Assembly: GCA_964617665.1 (NCBI GenBank)
Contig: CAZUAH010000072.1
Span: 1 to 39,883, forward strand
Direction of reading: 5' to 3'
Origin: JADHUC01 sp964617665
GTDB taxonomy: Bacteria > Planctomycetota > Planctomycetia > Pirellulales > Pirellulaceae
DNA length: 39,883 nt
Within the stretch, counting starts at the first letter, position 1, and each line of letters begins with the position of its first letter. The translations under genes and the position numbers were made by a program. The notes beneath the pieces are model-generated. The model worked only from the letters and a program-made list of their open reading frames with translations, had not been told where the DNA came from and did no database searches. Positions 17,937 to 25,396 of this stretch are shown here, one piece after another.

Positions 17937-19107
17937 CTACGCCGGCTACGATCCTTACGATGCACTGAACAGCCCGCTTCTCCGGCTCCTAACGCGCCGG
18001 AGCAAGTGGTGTCGTATCGCGTGCACACAGGCATTGAAGAGATGTCCGGTTAATCTGCGGCCGCTATTAGCGGTGCGCAAAGGGCATAACCCAAAGGCAA
18101 TCGGCCTCTTTCTGTGGGGCTACGCCAAACTCAACCGGCTCGCACCACAGCCAGAGTATCAAGACCGCATCGGTTACCTGCTTGATCTGCTCGGTGAATT
18201 GAGATGTCCCGGCTATTCGGGAAACTGCTGGGGCTACAATTTCGACTGGCAGTCCCGTACGTTCCTCCGTCCTAGGGGGACTCCAACGATTGTCAACACG
18301 GCTTTCATTGGGCATGCCTTGTTGGACTGCTATGCACTGACCGGCAACGATCGAGCGCTAGACCTGGCAATACCGATCACGGACTTCATCCTCGGTGATC
18401 TGAATCGCACTGCACTTGGCGATACCTTCTGCTTCAGTTACACACCGGTTGATACGGGCGTCGTCCACAATGCAAACATGCTCGGCGCCTCCATCCTCGT
18501 TCGGCTGAACCGCTACTGCAATTCGCCTGCGCTCATGGACGCCGCCTTGGCCAGCTTGGCCTATTCGATGCAACATCAACGCGAGGACGGATCATGGTAC
18601 TATGCAGACACGCCCGTGCAGAAGTGGGTTGATTCCTTCCATACCGGCTTTGACCTCCAGGCACTTCGTTACGTTCTTGACGAAGGGTGCGCTCAGGAGT
18701 ACGAAACGAGCTACCATCGCGGTGTGGAGTATTATTCCAAGCACTTTTTCCTGCCGGACGGCACGCCAAAGTACTTCCACAACAAAACCTATCCGATTGA
18801 CATCCATGCGCCAGCGCAGGCGATTGCTTTCTTCGCCGCCATGGGGGACGAGTATCGCGACCTGACGGACCGCGTGCTGACGTGGATGTTACGCCATTTC
18901 TACAGAGGCAAGGGCCGGTTCGGCTTTCAGAAACGGCGATTTTACACCAACAGCATTTGCTATATGCGATGGGCTCAGGCGTGGGCGTTCCACGCGCTGA
19001 CCGAGTACGCATTTCGAACATGCGAGGATTCCGATGACTCCAACAACGACCAGTGTCACCTCGGTCGAGATTCTCGGCGTGCCCGTCAGTCTGCTGGATT
19101 CGTATGA
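17884..19107 (+). CDS. Polysaccharide-locus protein of alpha/alpha-barrel type, function unknown
   Basis: About 407 aa. It begins with a conserved-looking YAGYDPYDALNSPLL segment and has repeated helical stretches with aromatic clusters: NCWGYNFDW, TIVNTAFIGHALLDCY, DTGVVHNANMLGASIL, DGSWYYAD, FHTGFDLQALRY. This pattern resembles (alpha/alpha)6 glycan-active proteins, and relatives sit next to bi-domain oxidoreductases in other polysaccharide loci. Such proteins are sometimes labelled delta-aminolevulinate dehydratase by automatic annotation; I see no support for that. It overlaps the upstream gene by 53 bases and the downstream one by 74. No signal peptide. Possible roles are a lyase, epimerase or hydrolase; none is shown. 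Confidence 0.72.
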   Translation: MKVRPVLQELLGYVERRDYAGYDPYDALNSPLLRLLTRRSKWCRIACTQALKRCPVNLRPLLAVRKGHNPKAIGLFLWGYAKLNRLAPQPEYQDRIGYLLDLLGELRCPGYSGNCWGYNFDWQSRTFLRPRGTPTIVNTAFIGHALLDCYALTGNDRALDLAIPITDFILGDLNRTALGDTFCFSYTPVDTGVVHNANMLGASILVRLNRYCNSPALMDAALASLAYSMQHQREDGSWYYADTPVQKWVDSFHTGFDLQALRYVLDEGCAQEYETSYHRGVEYYSKHFFLPDGTPKYFHNKTYPIDIHAPAQAIAFFAAMGDEYRDLTDRVLTWMLRHFYRGKGRFGFQKRRFYTNSICYMRWAQAWAFHALTEYAFRTCEDSDDSNNDQCHLGRDSRRARQSAGFV

Positions 19108-19852
19108 TCACGCAGTACGATCCATCCTTGGTTGGATAGGAGAGGGCGCAAAGACCTTCTGTGTGGCGATCAATCCGGAAAAAATCCACAGAGCCGGTAT
19201 TGAGCCAGAGCTGTGGCACTTGATTAGACAGGCCAATCTCCATATCTGTGATGGTATTGGCGCGTCGGTCGCGGCCAGATTGCTGCACGGCATGCATATT
19301 AGGCGGATTACTGGTGTGCAGCTCTTCATTGAATTGATGGCCGCCGCAGAAAAGGAGGCTCTCAGCGTCTTCCTACTCGGAGCGTCGCGTGAGTCGAACG
19401 ATGGGGCCCGCAAGTGCTTGGAGAGAAGGTACCCCGCACTTCGCATTGCTGGAAATCAGGATGGCTACTTTGACGACAATGAACGCGTCGTCCATCAGAT
19501 CAATCGAAGCGGGGCCGATATGCTCTTCGTAGCATTGGGATCTCCCCGACAGGAAAAGTGGATCGCCGAGCATCGAGATCAGATCAACGCTTCCTTCTGC
19601 ATGGGAGTGGGAGGGACTCTTGATGTATTGAGCGGCCACGCCAAATGGGCGCCAAGCGTATTCCGAAAGACAGGCACCGAGTTCCTGTACCGTCTAGCCC
19701 GTAACCCGAGGAGATGGAAGAGGCAACTGTGCATTCCGTCCTTCGTTTGCTCGGTCATCCGGGCGAGACTTCTTGGAGCCAGACAGCACACTCCCAGCCC
19801 GTCAGCCACCGTGCCACCACACGTGCCACACAGGATAGACAAAGCCGCGTGA
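19034..19852 (+). CDS. WecG/TagA/CpsF family glycosyltransferase (GT26)
   Basis: About 272 aa. Family motifs in order: AINPEK (45-50), CDGIG (72-76), RITGVQLF (91-98), VFLLGASRE, GYFDD, ADMLFVALGSPRQEKW, and CMGVGGTLDVLSG. GT26 enzymes transfer ManNAc or ManNAcA to undecaprenyl-PP-GlcNAc, which fits the WecA-like gene at 27774 and WecC at 1275. The position normally Asp in the RVTGxDL motif is Gln here. GCGAGG lies 6 bases before ATG 19034, so the 74-base overlap with the preceding gene seems real. Acts at the cytoplasmic membrane face. The sugar transferred is inferred, not shown. Confidence 0.9.
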   Translation: MTPTTTSVTSVEILGVPVSLLDSYDHAVRSILGWIGEGAKTFCVAINPEKIHRAGIEPELWHLIRQANLHICDGIGASVAARLLHGMHIRRITGVQLFIELMAAAEKEALSVFLLGASRESNDGARKCLERRYPALRIAGNQDGYFDDNERVVHQINRSGADMLFVALGSPRQEKWIAEHRDQINASFCMGVGGTLDVLSGHAKWAPSVFRKTGTEFLYRLARNPRRWKRQLCIPSFVCSVIRARLLGARQHTPSPSATVPPHVPHRIDKAA

Positions 19853-20090
19853 CCAGTCCGCTGCCCAAGTTAATGGGCTAGGGCTTTCATTGCACCAGAA
19901 TGCTGCAAGTACCCTGGTGCTAATTCGGATTCTGAACGTTCATTAGTTCGCTTGGCATCCCCATTAGCGTCTCACGGATATTCCGCCTGTGCGTCTTCCG
20001 TGGCAACCGCGAGTTGCCGGTGGCACGGGACGTGAAAATCCGACGTCGCTAGGTATCGGCGACGGAAGAAAGGCATGCACCGATTCGTTT

Positions 20091-22754
20091 ATGTCTGAAA
20101 GCAAAAATAGAACACGCCCCGTAGCCCGCCACGCGGATGTCAAGACGCACGCGAGGGACGATGGTCGGCCTATCGAGCATCTTCTTGCACGAGTCGTCGA
20201 TTTTGGGCTCCTCTCTGTCGTCTTCGTCGCACCGTGGTTCATGGGTGGCCGTCATCCGTTGGGACGGCTGGTGTTTGTTGCCATCGTCTGCATCACAGCA
20301 CTGGCCTGGACGATTGGACAATGCTTCGCAGCTCACACACGCCGCGTCCCGATAGGCGCAAAACTGATCATGCTCGGGGGGCTGATTCTGATCGTCGTGC
20401 AACTGATACCATTGCCCCTCGCGTGGCTAACCGTGCTGTCTCCTTCGCTTGCAGATACTCTGCCGGCATGGATGCCTGATGGTGCGATAGGCTCTCGATT
20501 GGGAACGTGGTCTCAATTGTCATTGGTGCCGCAGGCGACTCGCGCCAGTCTGGTCATGTACCTGGCCTATTCCATGCTCTTCGTGCTCATGCTCCAGCAG
20601 ATTCGCACAAAACAGGATGTCGAGCGATGGTTGCGTCGGCTGGGGCTGGCGGCATTCATAATGGCCCTGGTTGGGCTCGCCCAGTTCCTTGCCGGTAACG
20701 GCCGGTTCCTTTGGATCTACGATCACCCCTATCGTGACACGTACGGGGCGGTCAGAGGGCCGTTCCAAAATGAGAATCACTTCACCCATTTTCTGGCACT
20801 TGGACTTGGACCGTTGATCTGGTGGGCTCATCGCGTTTGGAATCAACGCGTTGAAAGACGCCAACATTTCCGTACGGGGAGCACCCTGAAACGCGAGTGG
20901 CAGCAGCTTCGCGGGCCCGCAGTCGTTGCGGCTCTGGCGGTGGTTGGATTGGCTGGCCTTTTAGGCTACTCGCGCGGCGGTATGGTTGCCCTTCTTCTGG
21001 CAACCGGCGTGTGTCTCGGTCTCTATGCTTTCGGTGCGTTGATTGGCAAGAGGGCGGCGGCGATTTTTGTGGTGGTTGGATGTGTAGTTGTTGGGGGCGT
21101 CTTCCTGTATGGACACGAGCAGCTGAGCAACGAGATCGACACGATTACCGAAGCCCGCACACCGAAGGAGCTTCTGTGGGGTCGGTTGATGCTATGGGAG
21201 CGAGAAATTCAAGCGATTCGCGACTTCTCTTTCGCGGGTACCGGTGCGGGAAGTCACCGAGAGGTCTTCCCGACGTACTTCGAGCGGAGTCACAATGTCG
21301 TATACACACACGCAGAGAATGGGTACATTCAGGTCATGCTCGAAACGGGGATTCTCGGGCTTGCGCTTGTGCTTGCCGCGATTCTGCTTTGTGGATGGTG
21401 GTGCATTCAGTCGATGAGACGTTCCCGTGAGGCGATCGCCTACGTGGGGGCCATCTCGGCCGGGCTCACCGCCAGCGTGCTACACTCGATTATCGACTTC
21501 GTCTGGTATATCCCGGCCTGCATGTCACTGACTATCATCCTGGCCGCATGCGCTTGCCAATTGCGCCGTTTGCCACGAGCGGAGAGCGATCCCAAACGTT
21601 CAGATGTCCCGTTGCCGCGGACCGTTTGCATCACAGCAAGCCTCGTCACCGCTGTTATAGGCATGTGCGCTATAGATGTTCTTGTTGGACCCGCGCAGGC
21701 GTCTTCTCACTGGGACCACTACAAGGTGATCTCTCAGAGACACGAAGACATTCTCGAAGCACCACCCGAGTCTATCGATTTGCGCGTAACCCATCTAGAA
21801 AGTGCTATAGAACGGGACCCCACCGACGCCCAGGCCCACCTGCGTTTGGCTGGACTCTGCCTTCACAAGTTTTATCTCGAACAACAATCTAGCGAAAACA
21901 ATATGCCGCTGACACAAATCCGCGACGCGGCACTGGCATCAGAGTTCCCCTCGCGCGAGGCGCTCGATGACTGGTTACTAGTGGCTGTTGGCGACCACGT
22001 TGTTCTTCTGAACCGCGCCCGCTTCCACGCCTATCGGGCCGTGTGCCTCTGTCCGTTGCTGGGCGAGGGCTATGTCCATCTCGAGGAGTTGATGTTTCTG
22101 GAGGGCTCACGGCGAAGTGACAAGACTGCCTATATTGACCAAGCCGTGAAGGTCCGTCCCTATTCAGCCGCGGTCAACTTTGCCGCCGGCCAGGAAGCCG
22201 CGCTGGACGGAGACTTCGACCGTGCGATAACGCACTTCAAGGTGGCCTACGAGCAGGAACCTTATCTTCAGTCGCGAATTGTCGAAATGTTCGGTCAACA
22301 GGGCCCGGAGTTCTTCCTTGAGAATTTCGAGCCGGATTTGAAGGCGATGGGGCTGCTACGTGCACACTACAGACGTCTCGGCCGAAAAGATGATGCCAAG
22401 AAGATCACCATCCAGTACGTGAACATGCTCCAACAGCAGGTCGAAGGCAAAGAAGGTGAAGAGGCAGCTCGCTCTTGGCGCTCATTGCAGCGACTATACG
22501 ATGAGTTGGGTGAGCACGATCGAGCTGTTAACGCCGCCAGACAGGCGGTCGTTGCGGCGCCAAACGACTATGAATCACGGCGCTGTCTGGCCACAGTATT
22601 GCTGGAAGAAGAGAAGTTCGCAGAGGCCGCTAGGCATCTGCAATGGTGCCTACTGCAATATCCAGAAAGCCAAGAGCTGAGACAACAGTTGGAACTAGCG
22701 AGACGCAGCGCTTCGACAGCCACGCGCGACCAGCGTGGGACTCAACAACGATAG
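20091..22754 (+). CDS. O-antigen ligase/polymerase fused to C-terminal TPR repeats
   Basis: About 887 aa from ATG 20091; an in-frame GTG at 19989 would add 34 residues of low hydrophobicity. Residues to ~530 form multiple membrane helices, with the Wzy_C loop GTGAGSHREVFPTYFERSHN and THAENGYIQVMLETGILG. The last ~330 residues are helical and TPR-like: LEAPPESIDLRVTHLE, DPTDAQAHLRLAGL, AVKVRPYSAAVNFAAGQEAA, DESRR-type repeats such as GEHDRAVNAARQAVVAAPNDYE. Membrane ligases with TPR tails occur in planctomycete and other polysaccharide loci and may bind partner proteins. It is the second Wzy-like protein of the locus. Ligase versus polymerase is open. Confidence 0.82.
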   Translation: MSESKNRTRPVARHADVKTHARDDGRPIEHLLARVVDFGLLSVVFVAPWFMGGRHPLGRLVFVAIVCITALAWTIGQCFAAHTRRVPIGAKLIMLGGLILIVVQLIPLPLAWLTVLSPSLADTLPAWMPDGAIGSRLGTWSQLSLVPQATRASLVMYLAYSMLFVLMLQQIRTKQDVERWLRRLGLAAFIMALVGLAQFLAGNGRFLWIYDHPYRDTYGAVRGPFQNENHFTHFLALGLGPLIWWAHRVWNQRVERRQHFRTGSTLKREWQQLRGPAVVAALAVVGLAGLLGYSRGGMVALLLATGVCLGLYAFGALIGKRAAAIFVVVGCVVVGGVFLYGHEQLSNEIDTITEARTPKELLWGRLMLWEREIQAIRDFSFAGTGAGSHREVFPTYFERSHNVVYTHAENGYIQVMLETGILGLALVLAAILLCGWWCIQSMRRSREAIAYVGAISAGLTASVLHSIIDFVWYIPACMSLTIILAACACQLRRLPRAESDPKRSDVPLPRTVCITASLVTAVIGMCAIDVLVGPAQASSHWDHYKVISQRHEDILEAPPESIDLRVTHLESAIERDPTDAQAHLRLAGLCLHKFYLEQQSSENNMPLTQIRDAALASEFPSREALDDWLLVAVGDHVVLLNRARFHAYRAVCLCPLLGEGYVHLEELMFLEGSRRSDKTAYIDQAVKVRPYSAAVNFAAGQEAALDGDFDRAITHFKVAYEQEPYLQSRIVEMFGQQGPEFFLENFEPDLKAMGLLRAHYRRLGRKDDAKKITIQYVNMLQQQVEGKEGEEAARSWRSLQRLYDELGEHDRAVNAARQAVVAAPNDYESRRCLATVLLEEEKFAEAARHLQWCLLQYPESQELRQQLELARRSASTATRDQRGTQQR

Positions 22755-22815
22755 GAATGGCCATCGCAAGTGAGCTTTGACTTGGAACTTCGCGTCCCAA
22801 CCCTCATGTTCTTCA

Positions 22816-23379
22816 TCAATGGAGCCGCTCTACCTGGCAGTCGTCCAGTACTGCCGAGGCTCCCTGTTGCATGAACTTGACGGCGACTAGCAGTCTTGTT
22901 TCGTTTTCGCGGCGAATGACCGTGCCCTCGAAGCCGGCAAACGGCCCTGAGCGAACTCGGACTGGCGTCCCTTTCTGCAAACGGGCTTCGGGCGTCAGCG
23001 GGTGACCGAGTGCAATCAGCTCATGCATTCTCTTTAGGTCGGTCGCCAATTGCATACCGTCGGGGACTTCGATATGCCGAGAAACGCAACTCGTCGTCAG
23101 TGCCTCGTAACGCTGGAAGTCGTCGCCGCAAACAAAGACGTAGTTGGGAAATATGGGGACATGGGAAGTTCGGACACGTCCCGCTGGCGAACGTCTGCGT
23201 TGGCTGATGATCGGGCCGTAGAACCCGATGTCCATTACACGCAACCGCCGCATCAGTTCCTTCTCGCGCCGCGAAAGCGTGTACATTGCCCACCAACTTT
23301 GGCCCTCCAGTTCGCCAGCAAGAAAACGATCCAGCAGATCGAGCGGGTACAGGTCTTGTTCTTTGGCAAGAATAGGCAT
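22816..23379 (-). CDS. NusG/RfaH-like transcription antitermination protein
   Basis: About 187 aa. NGN domain roughly 28-130 with WWAMYTLSRREKELMRRL and VPIFPNYVFV; a KOW motif GTPVRVRSGPFAGFEGTVIRR at 137-157 followed by hydrophobic beta strands. It is a specialised paralogue rather than housekeeping NusG, as it lies alone, opposite to the polysaccharide genes and between their two halves. RfaH-, LoaP- and UpxY-type proteins keep RNA polymerase from stopping in long polysaccharide operons. The long non-coding region at 23380-24071 could hold its recruitment site. Target operon is inferred. It faces the TPR ligase gene with 61 bases between stops and no visible terminator. Confidence 0.88.
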   Translation of the reverse strand: MPILAKEQDLYPLDLLDRFLAGELEGQSWWAMYTLSRREKELMRRLRVMDIGFYGPIISQRRRSPAGRVRTSHVPIFPNYVFVCGDDFQRYEALTTSCVSRHIEVPDGMQLATDLKRMHELIALGHPLTPEARLQKGTPVRVRSGPFAGFEGTVIRRENETRLLVAVKFMQQGASAVLDDCQVERLH

Positions 23380-23478
23380 GGCGATAGTTCAAAGGATGAA
23401 GGTATACCGCTCCCGATCTTTTCCGACACTTAACCCGAAGCGTAACAGCCTATTGCGTAAAACGTCGTAAAGCCTTGT

Positions 23479-23525
23479 ACGATGGGCTTCTAAGCCCGTC
23501 GATGGACGGCTTTGGAAAGCCATCC
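23479..23525. repeat. Two adjacent palindromic hairpins of dispersed-repeat type
   Basis: The first is GGGCTT-CT-AAGCCC (23484-23497) with flanking CGA/TCG pairs. The second is GGCTTT-GG-AAAGCC (23508-23521) with flanking GATGG/CCATC-type pairs. Tandem short-loop palindromes like these resemble REP-like elements found many times in planctomycete genomes. Confidence 0.6.
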
Positions 23526-23601
23526 TACAGAAGGACTTGCGATCACTCATGCAAAAAGCTGGAAAGCGGGGGCGTAACGGCCTGCGTCGCTTGCTTCGGG
23601 T

Positions 23602-23642
23602 TTCTATCGAATGTGCCAGACCCAGCCGGGTGGGTGATAGAA
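23602..23642 (+). other. Bulged hairpin in the leader region
   Basis: TTCTATC (23602-23608) and ACCCA (23620-23624) pair with the continuous TGGGTGATAGAA (23631-23642). This gives a 12-bp stem with an 11-base bulge on the 5' side and a 6-base loop GCCGGG. It is the longest structured element in the leader and a candidate RNA regulator or protein site. Confidence 0.4.
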
Positions 23643-23769
23643 GCACTCTCCACACGATACGGTCCTTGATATACCTAATTCAACCGTTGCGGACAACAGC
23701 GAATCGGGCCATGGAAGCACGGAGTACACCGAAGCCACCGGCCACTTGCGGCATGTTGAATCTGTGTAG

Positions 23770-23786
23770 GTCAGGCTGTGCCTGAC
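23770..23786. repeat. Short palindrome GTCAGGC-TGT-GCCTGAC
   Basis: A perfect 7-bp stem (23770-23776 and 23780-23786) with a 3-base loop. The same core is, from memory, a common dispersed intergenic repeat in planctomycetes. No T-tract follows. Confidence 0.6.
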
Positions 23787-24071
23787 GCTTTCCGGGCTGG
23801 TCGCGTGACACGTCTCGCGGCGGATGTGCTAGCAGTCCAACTCCGCTCGAATCAGGTATTTTGAGCGTTGAGTCCTCTCGGACACCTTCAAGGTCCCTCC
23901 TGGGGTGGTGCCTCGCAACTAAGCTGCTTTTTTGCTCTGGACCGAGGGCGCCATTTCTCGTATTTAACGGGCCAACTACACGCTCTTGGGGTCCATATCC
24001 ATTGAATCGCTAATCTGCCGGTTCACTTCCCTGATCGTTTTCAAACGCTACCAGTGGCAACGGAATAACTG

Positions 24072-25376
24072 ATGCATCAACTGATCAGAAGTCTCGGCTC
24101 GCTGACTCTAACTGGATGCGTGTTTTCCCGGCGTGTCGTCCCAGACGTCGACGCGAGGGACCAGTCGCAATGTGCAAGCATCAATGACCCATGCGTGCGG
24201 TCTGCGGGGGCAATTGGGATCAGGTGCGCAGCACTACTTCGTTGTGCGCGGAGCGGTGTGCTGCCTGGATCCCTTTGGGCTCTGCTGCTGGCCTCGCTTG
24301 CCGGATGCCAAACCGGAGTTTACAACGCGAGCAGTCTACCCGAGGAATTCCAGGCAACCAAGGCGGTTAGCGTGGATTCATTTCAACTCACGCATCTAGG
24401 ACCTGGTGTCGCGGACAACGAATTGATCCACGCGGGTGACACGCTGCAGGTGAAGATAAATGCAGGCGATGAGATCTGGGAGGAAAAGAACGCCAATTCG
24501 GAAGACTGGGAGGTTGTCGTGGCCGGAGACGGGGCAATCGCCGTCCCATTAGTCGGCCCTCTGCGCGTGGCCGGGCTGAGCCTCGCGGGGGCAGCGGGGG
24601 CGATTCGGGAAACGAGCATCCGCCGAGAGATCTATCGCGATCCAACCGTTTCGGTGACGTTCAAAGAAAAAGCCGTGAATCGTGTGACCGTCACTGGAGC
24701 AGTTCAGAAGCCCGGTACTTACGATTTGCGAGCAGGTGCCAGCACACTGGCTGCTGCCTTAGCGGCAGCCGACGGGCTGAGTGAGGAAGCCAGTCCGATT
24801 GTCGAGATCCAAGCTTCGAGCTTCCAGCATCAGCCCGGCTTCGAGCCGAACAGTGCAGTAGGAAGCATCAGGCAGACGAGCTACAACTCACCAGCGAACG
24901 ATACACGTCGTGCGCCGGCTCCGGGGCTGATACGAATGAATCTACTGAATGCACAGGCGGCGGGCGAGCCGACAACAACGAACCGGTATTTGCAGGACGG
25001 CACTACCGTGACCGTGATGAAGAGCCCTGAACGCTACGTAACGCTGATGGGTTTGACTGGCAACAAGATTCTGCCGTTGCCACCCGGTCGTCAAGTACGC
25101 CTGCTGGATGCATTGGCAGAGTCTGGCGGACCGAGGCACTCGAACTGGATCGCCGACAAAGTGAAGGTGATTCGGCAGAAGCCCGGCAGCGATGAAACGA
25201 TTACAATAAATGCTTCGATTCGCGCGGCAAAGAGAAACGCGGATGAGAATGTTTTATTGGCGGCGGGGGACGTGGTGAGCGTCGAGGAGAACCTCATCAC
25301 GTTCACCATTGATACACTCGGCGCGCTTGTAGGCGTGGGGTACAACGCCGCAAGAACGGCCGCAACCGGTATGTAG
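24072..25376 (+). CDS. Wza-like polysaccharide export lipoprotein with SLBB domains
   Basis: About 434 aa from ATG 24072. A lipobox LASLAGC ends at Cys79, so the true start is probably internal: GTG 24195 gives a 38-residue signal with arginines, and GTG 24258, preceded by CGGAG, gives 17 residues. Residues ~115-200 form the polysaccharide export domain (HAGDTLQVKI, VVVAGDGAIAVPLVGPLRVAG). An SLBB domain follows (VTVTGAVQKPGTYDLRAG) and a second near 320-360 (VTLMGLTGNKILPLPPGRQV). Such proteins form the outer-membrane export channel. The C-terminus is a short hydrophobic helix region, as in Wza. It is 20 bases upstream of the BY-kinase gene. Confidence 0.85.
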   Translation: MHQLIRSLGSLTLTGCVFSRRVVPDVDARDQSQCASINDPCVRSAGAIGIRCAALLRCARSGVLPGSLWALLLASLAGCQTGVYNASSLPEEFQATKAVSVDSFQLTHLGPGVADNELIHAGDTLQVKINAGDEIWEEKNANSEDWEVVVAGDGAIAVPLVGPLRVAGLSLAGAAGAIRETSIRREIYRDPTVSVTFKEKAVNRVTVTGAVQKPGTYDLRAGASTLAAALAAADGLSEEASPIVEIQASSFQHQPGFEPNSAVGSIRQTSYNSPANDTRRAPAPGLIRMNLLNAQAAGEPTTTNRYLQDGTTVTVMKSPERYVTLMGLTGNKILPLPPGRQVRLLDALAESGGPRHSNWIADKVKVIRQKPGSDETITINASIRAAKRNADENVLLAAGDVVSVEENLITFTIDTLGALVGVGYNAARTAATGM

Positions 25377-25396
25377 CTAACAGGACCCAAACGCGG

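Larger units (their letters stand above)
23380..24071 (+). promoter_or_regulatory. Divergent, structured non-coding region before the export genes
   Basis: About 690 bases between the start of the NusG-like gene and the Wza-like gene. Small open frames here lack features. It contains four inverted-repeat elements listed separately (23479-23525, 23602-23642, 23770-23786) and a T6 run near 23933. The length and structure suit a leader RNA under antitermination control, but no ops-like element or known riboswitch was recognised. It should contain promoters for both directions; none is clear by eye. Confidence 0.5.

Noticed and set aside
17884..19107. Delta-aminolevulinic acid dehydratase
   Set aside because: The protein is helical with aromatic repeats and lacks a TIM-barrel active-site lysine pattern; the label is a known automatic misannotation in this family.
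22755..22815. Terminator between the converging TPR ligase and NusG-like genes
   Set aside because: No inverted repeat with a T-tract was found in the 61 bases.
23530..23642. A c-di-GMP or cobalamin riboswitch before the export genes
   Set aside because: Fragments such as GCAAAAAGC and CCAGCCGGGT recall parts of known riboswitches, but the order, spacing and core sequences do not fit. An Infernal search would settle it.
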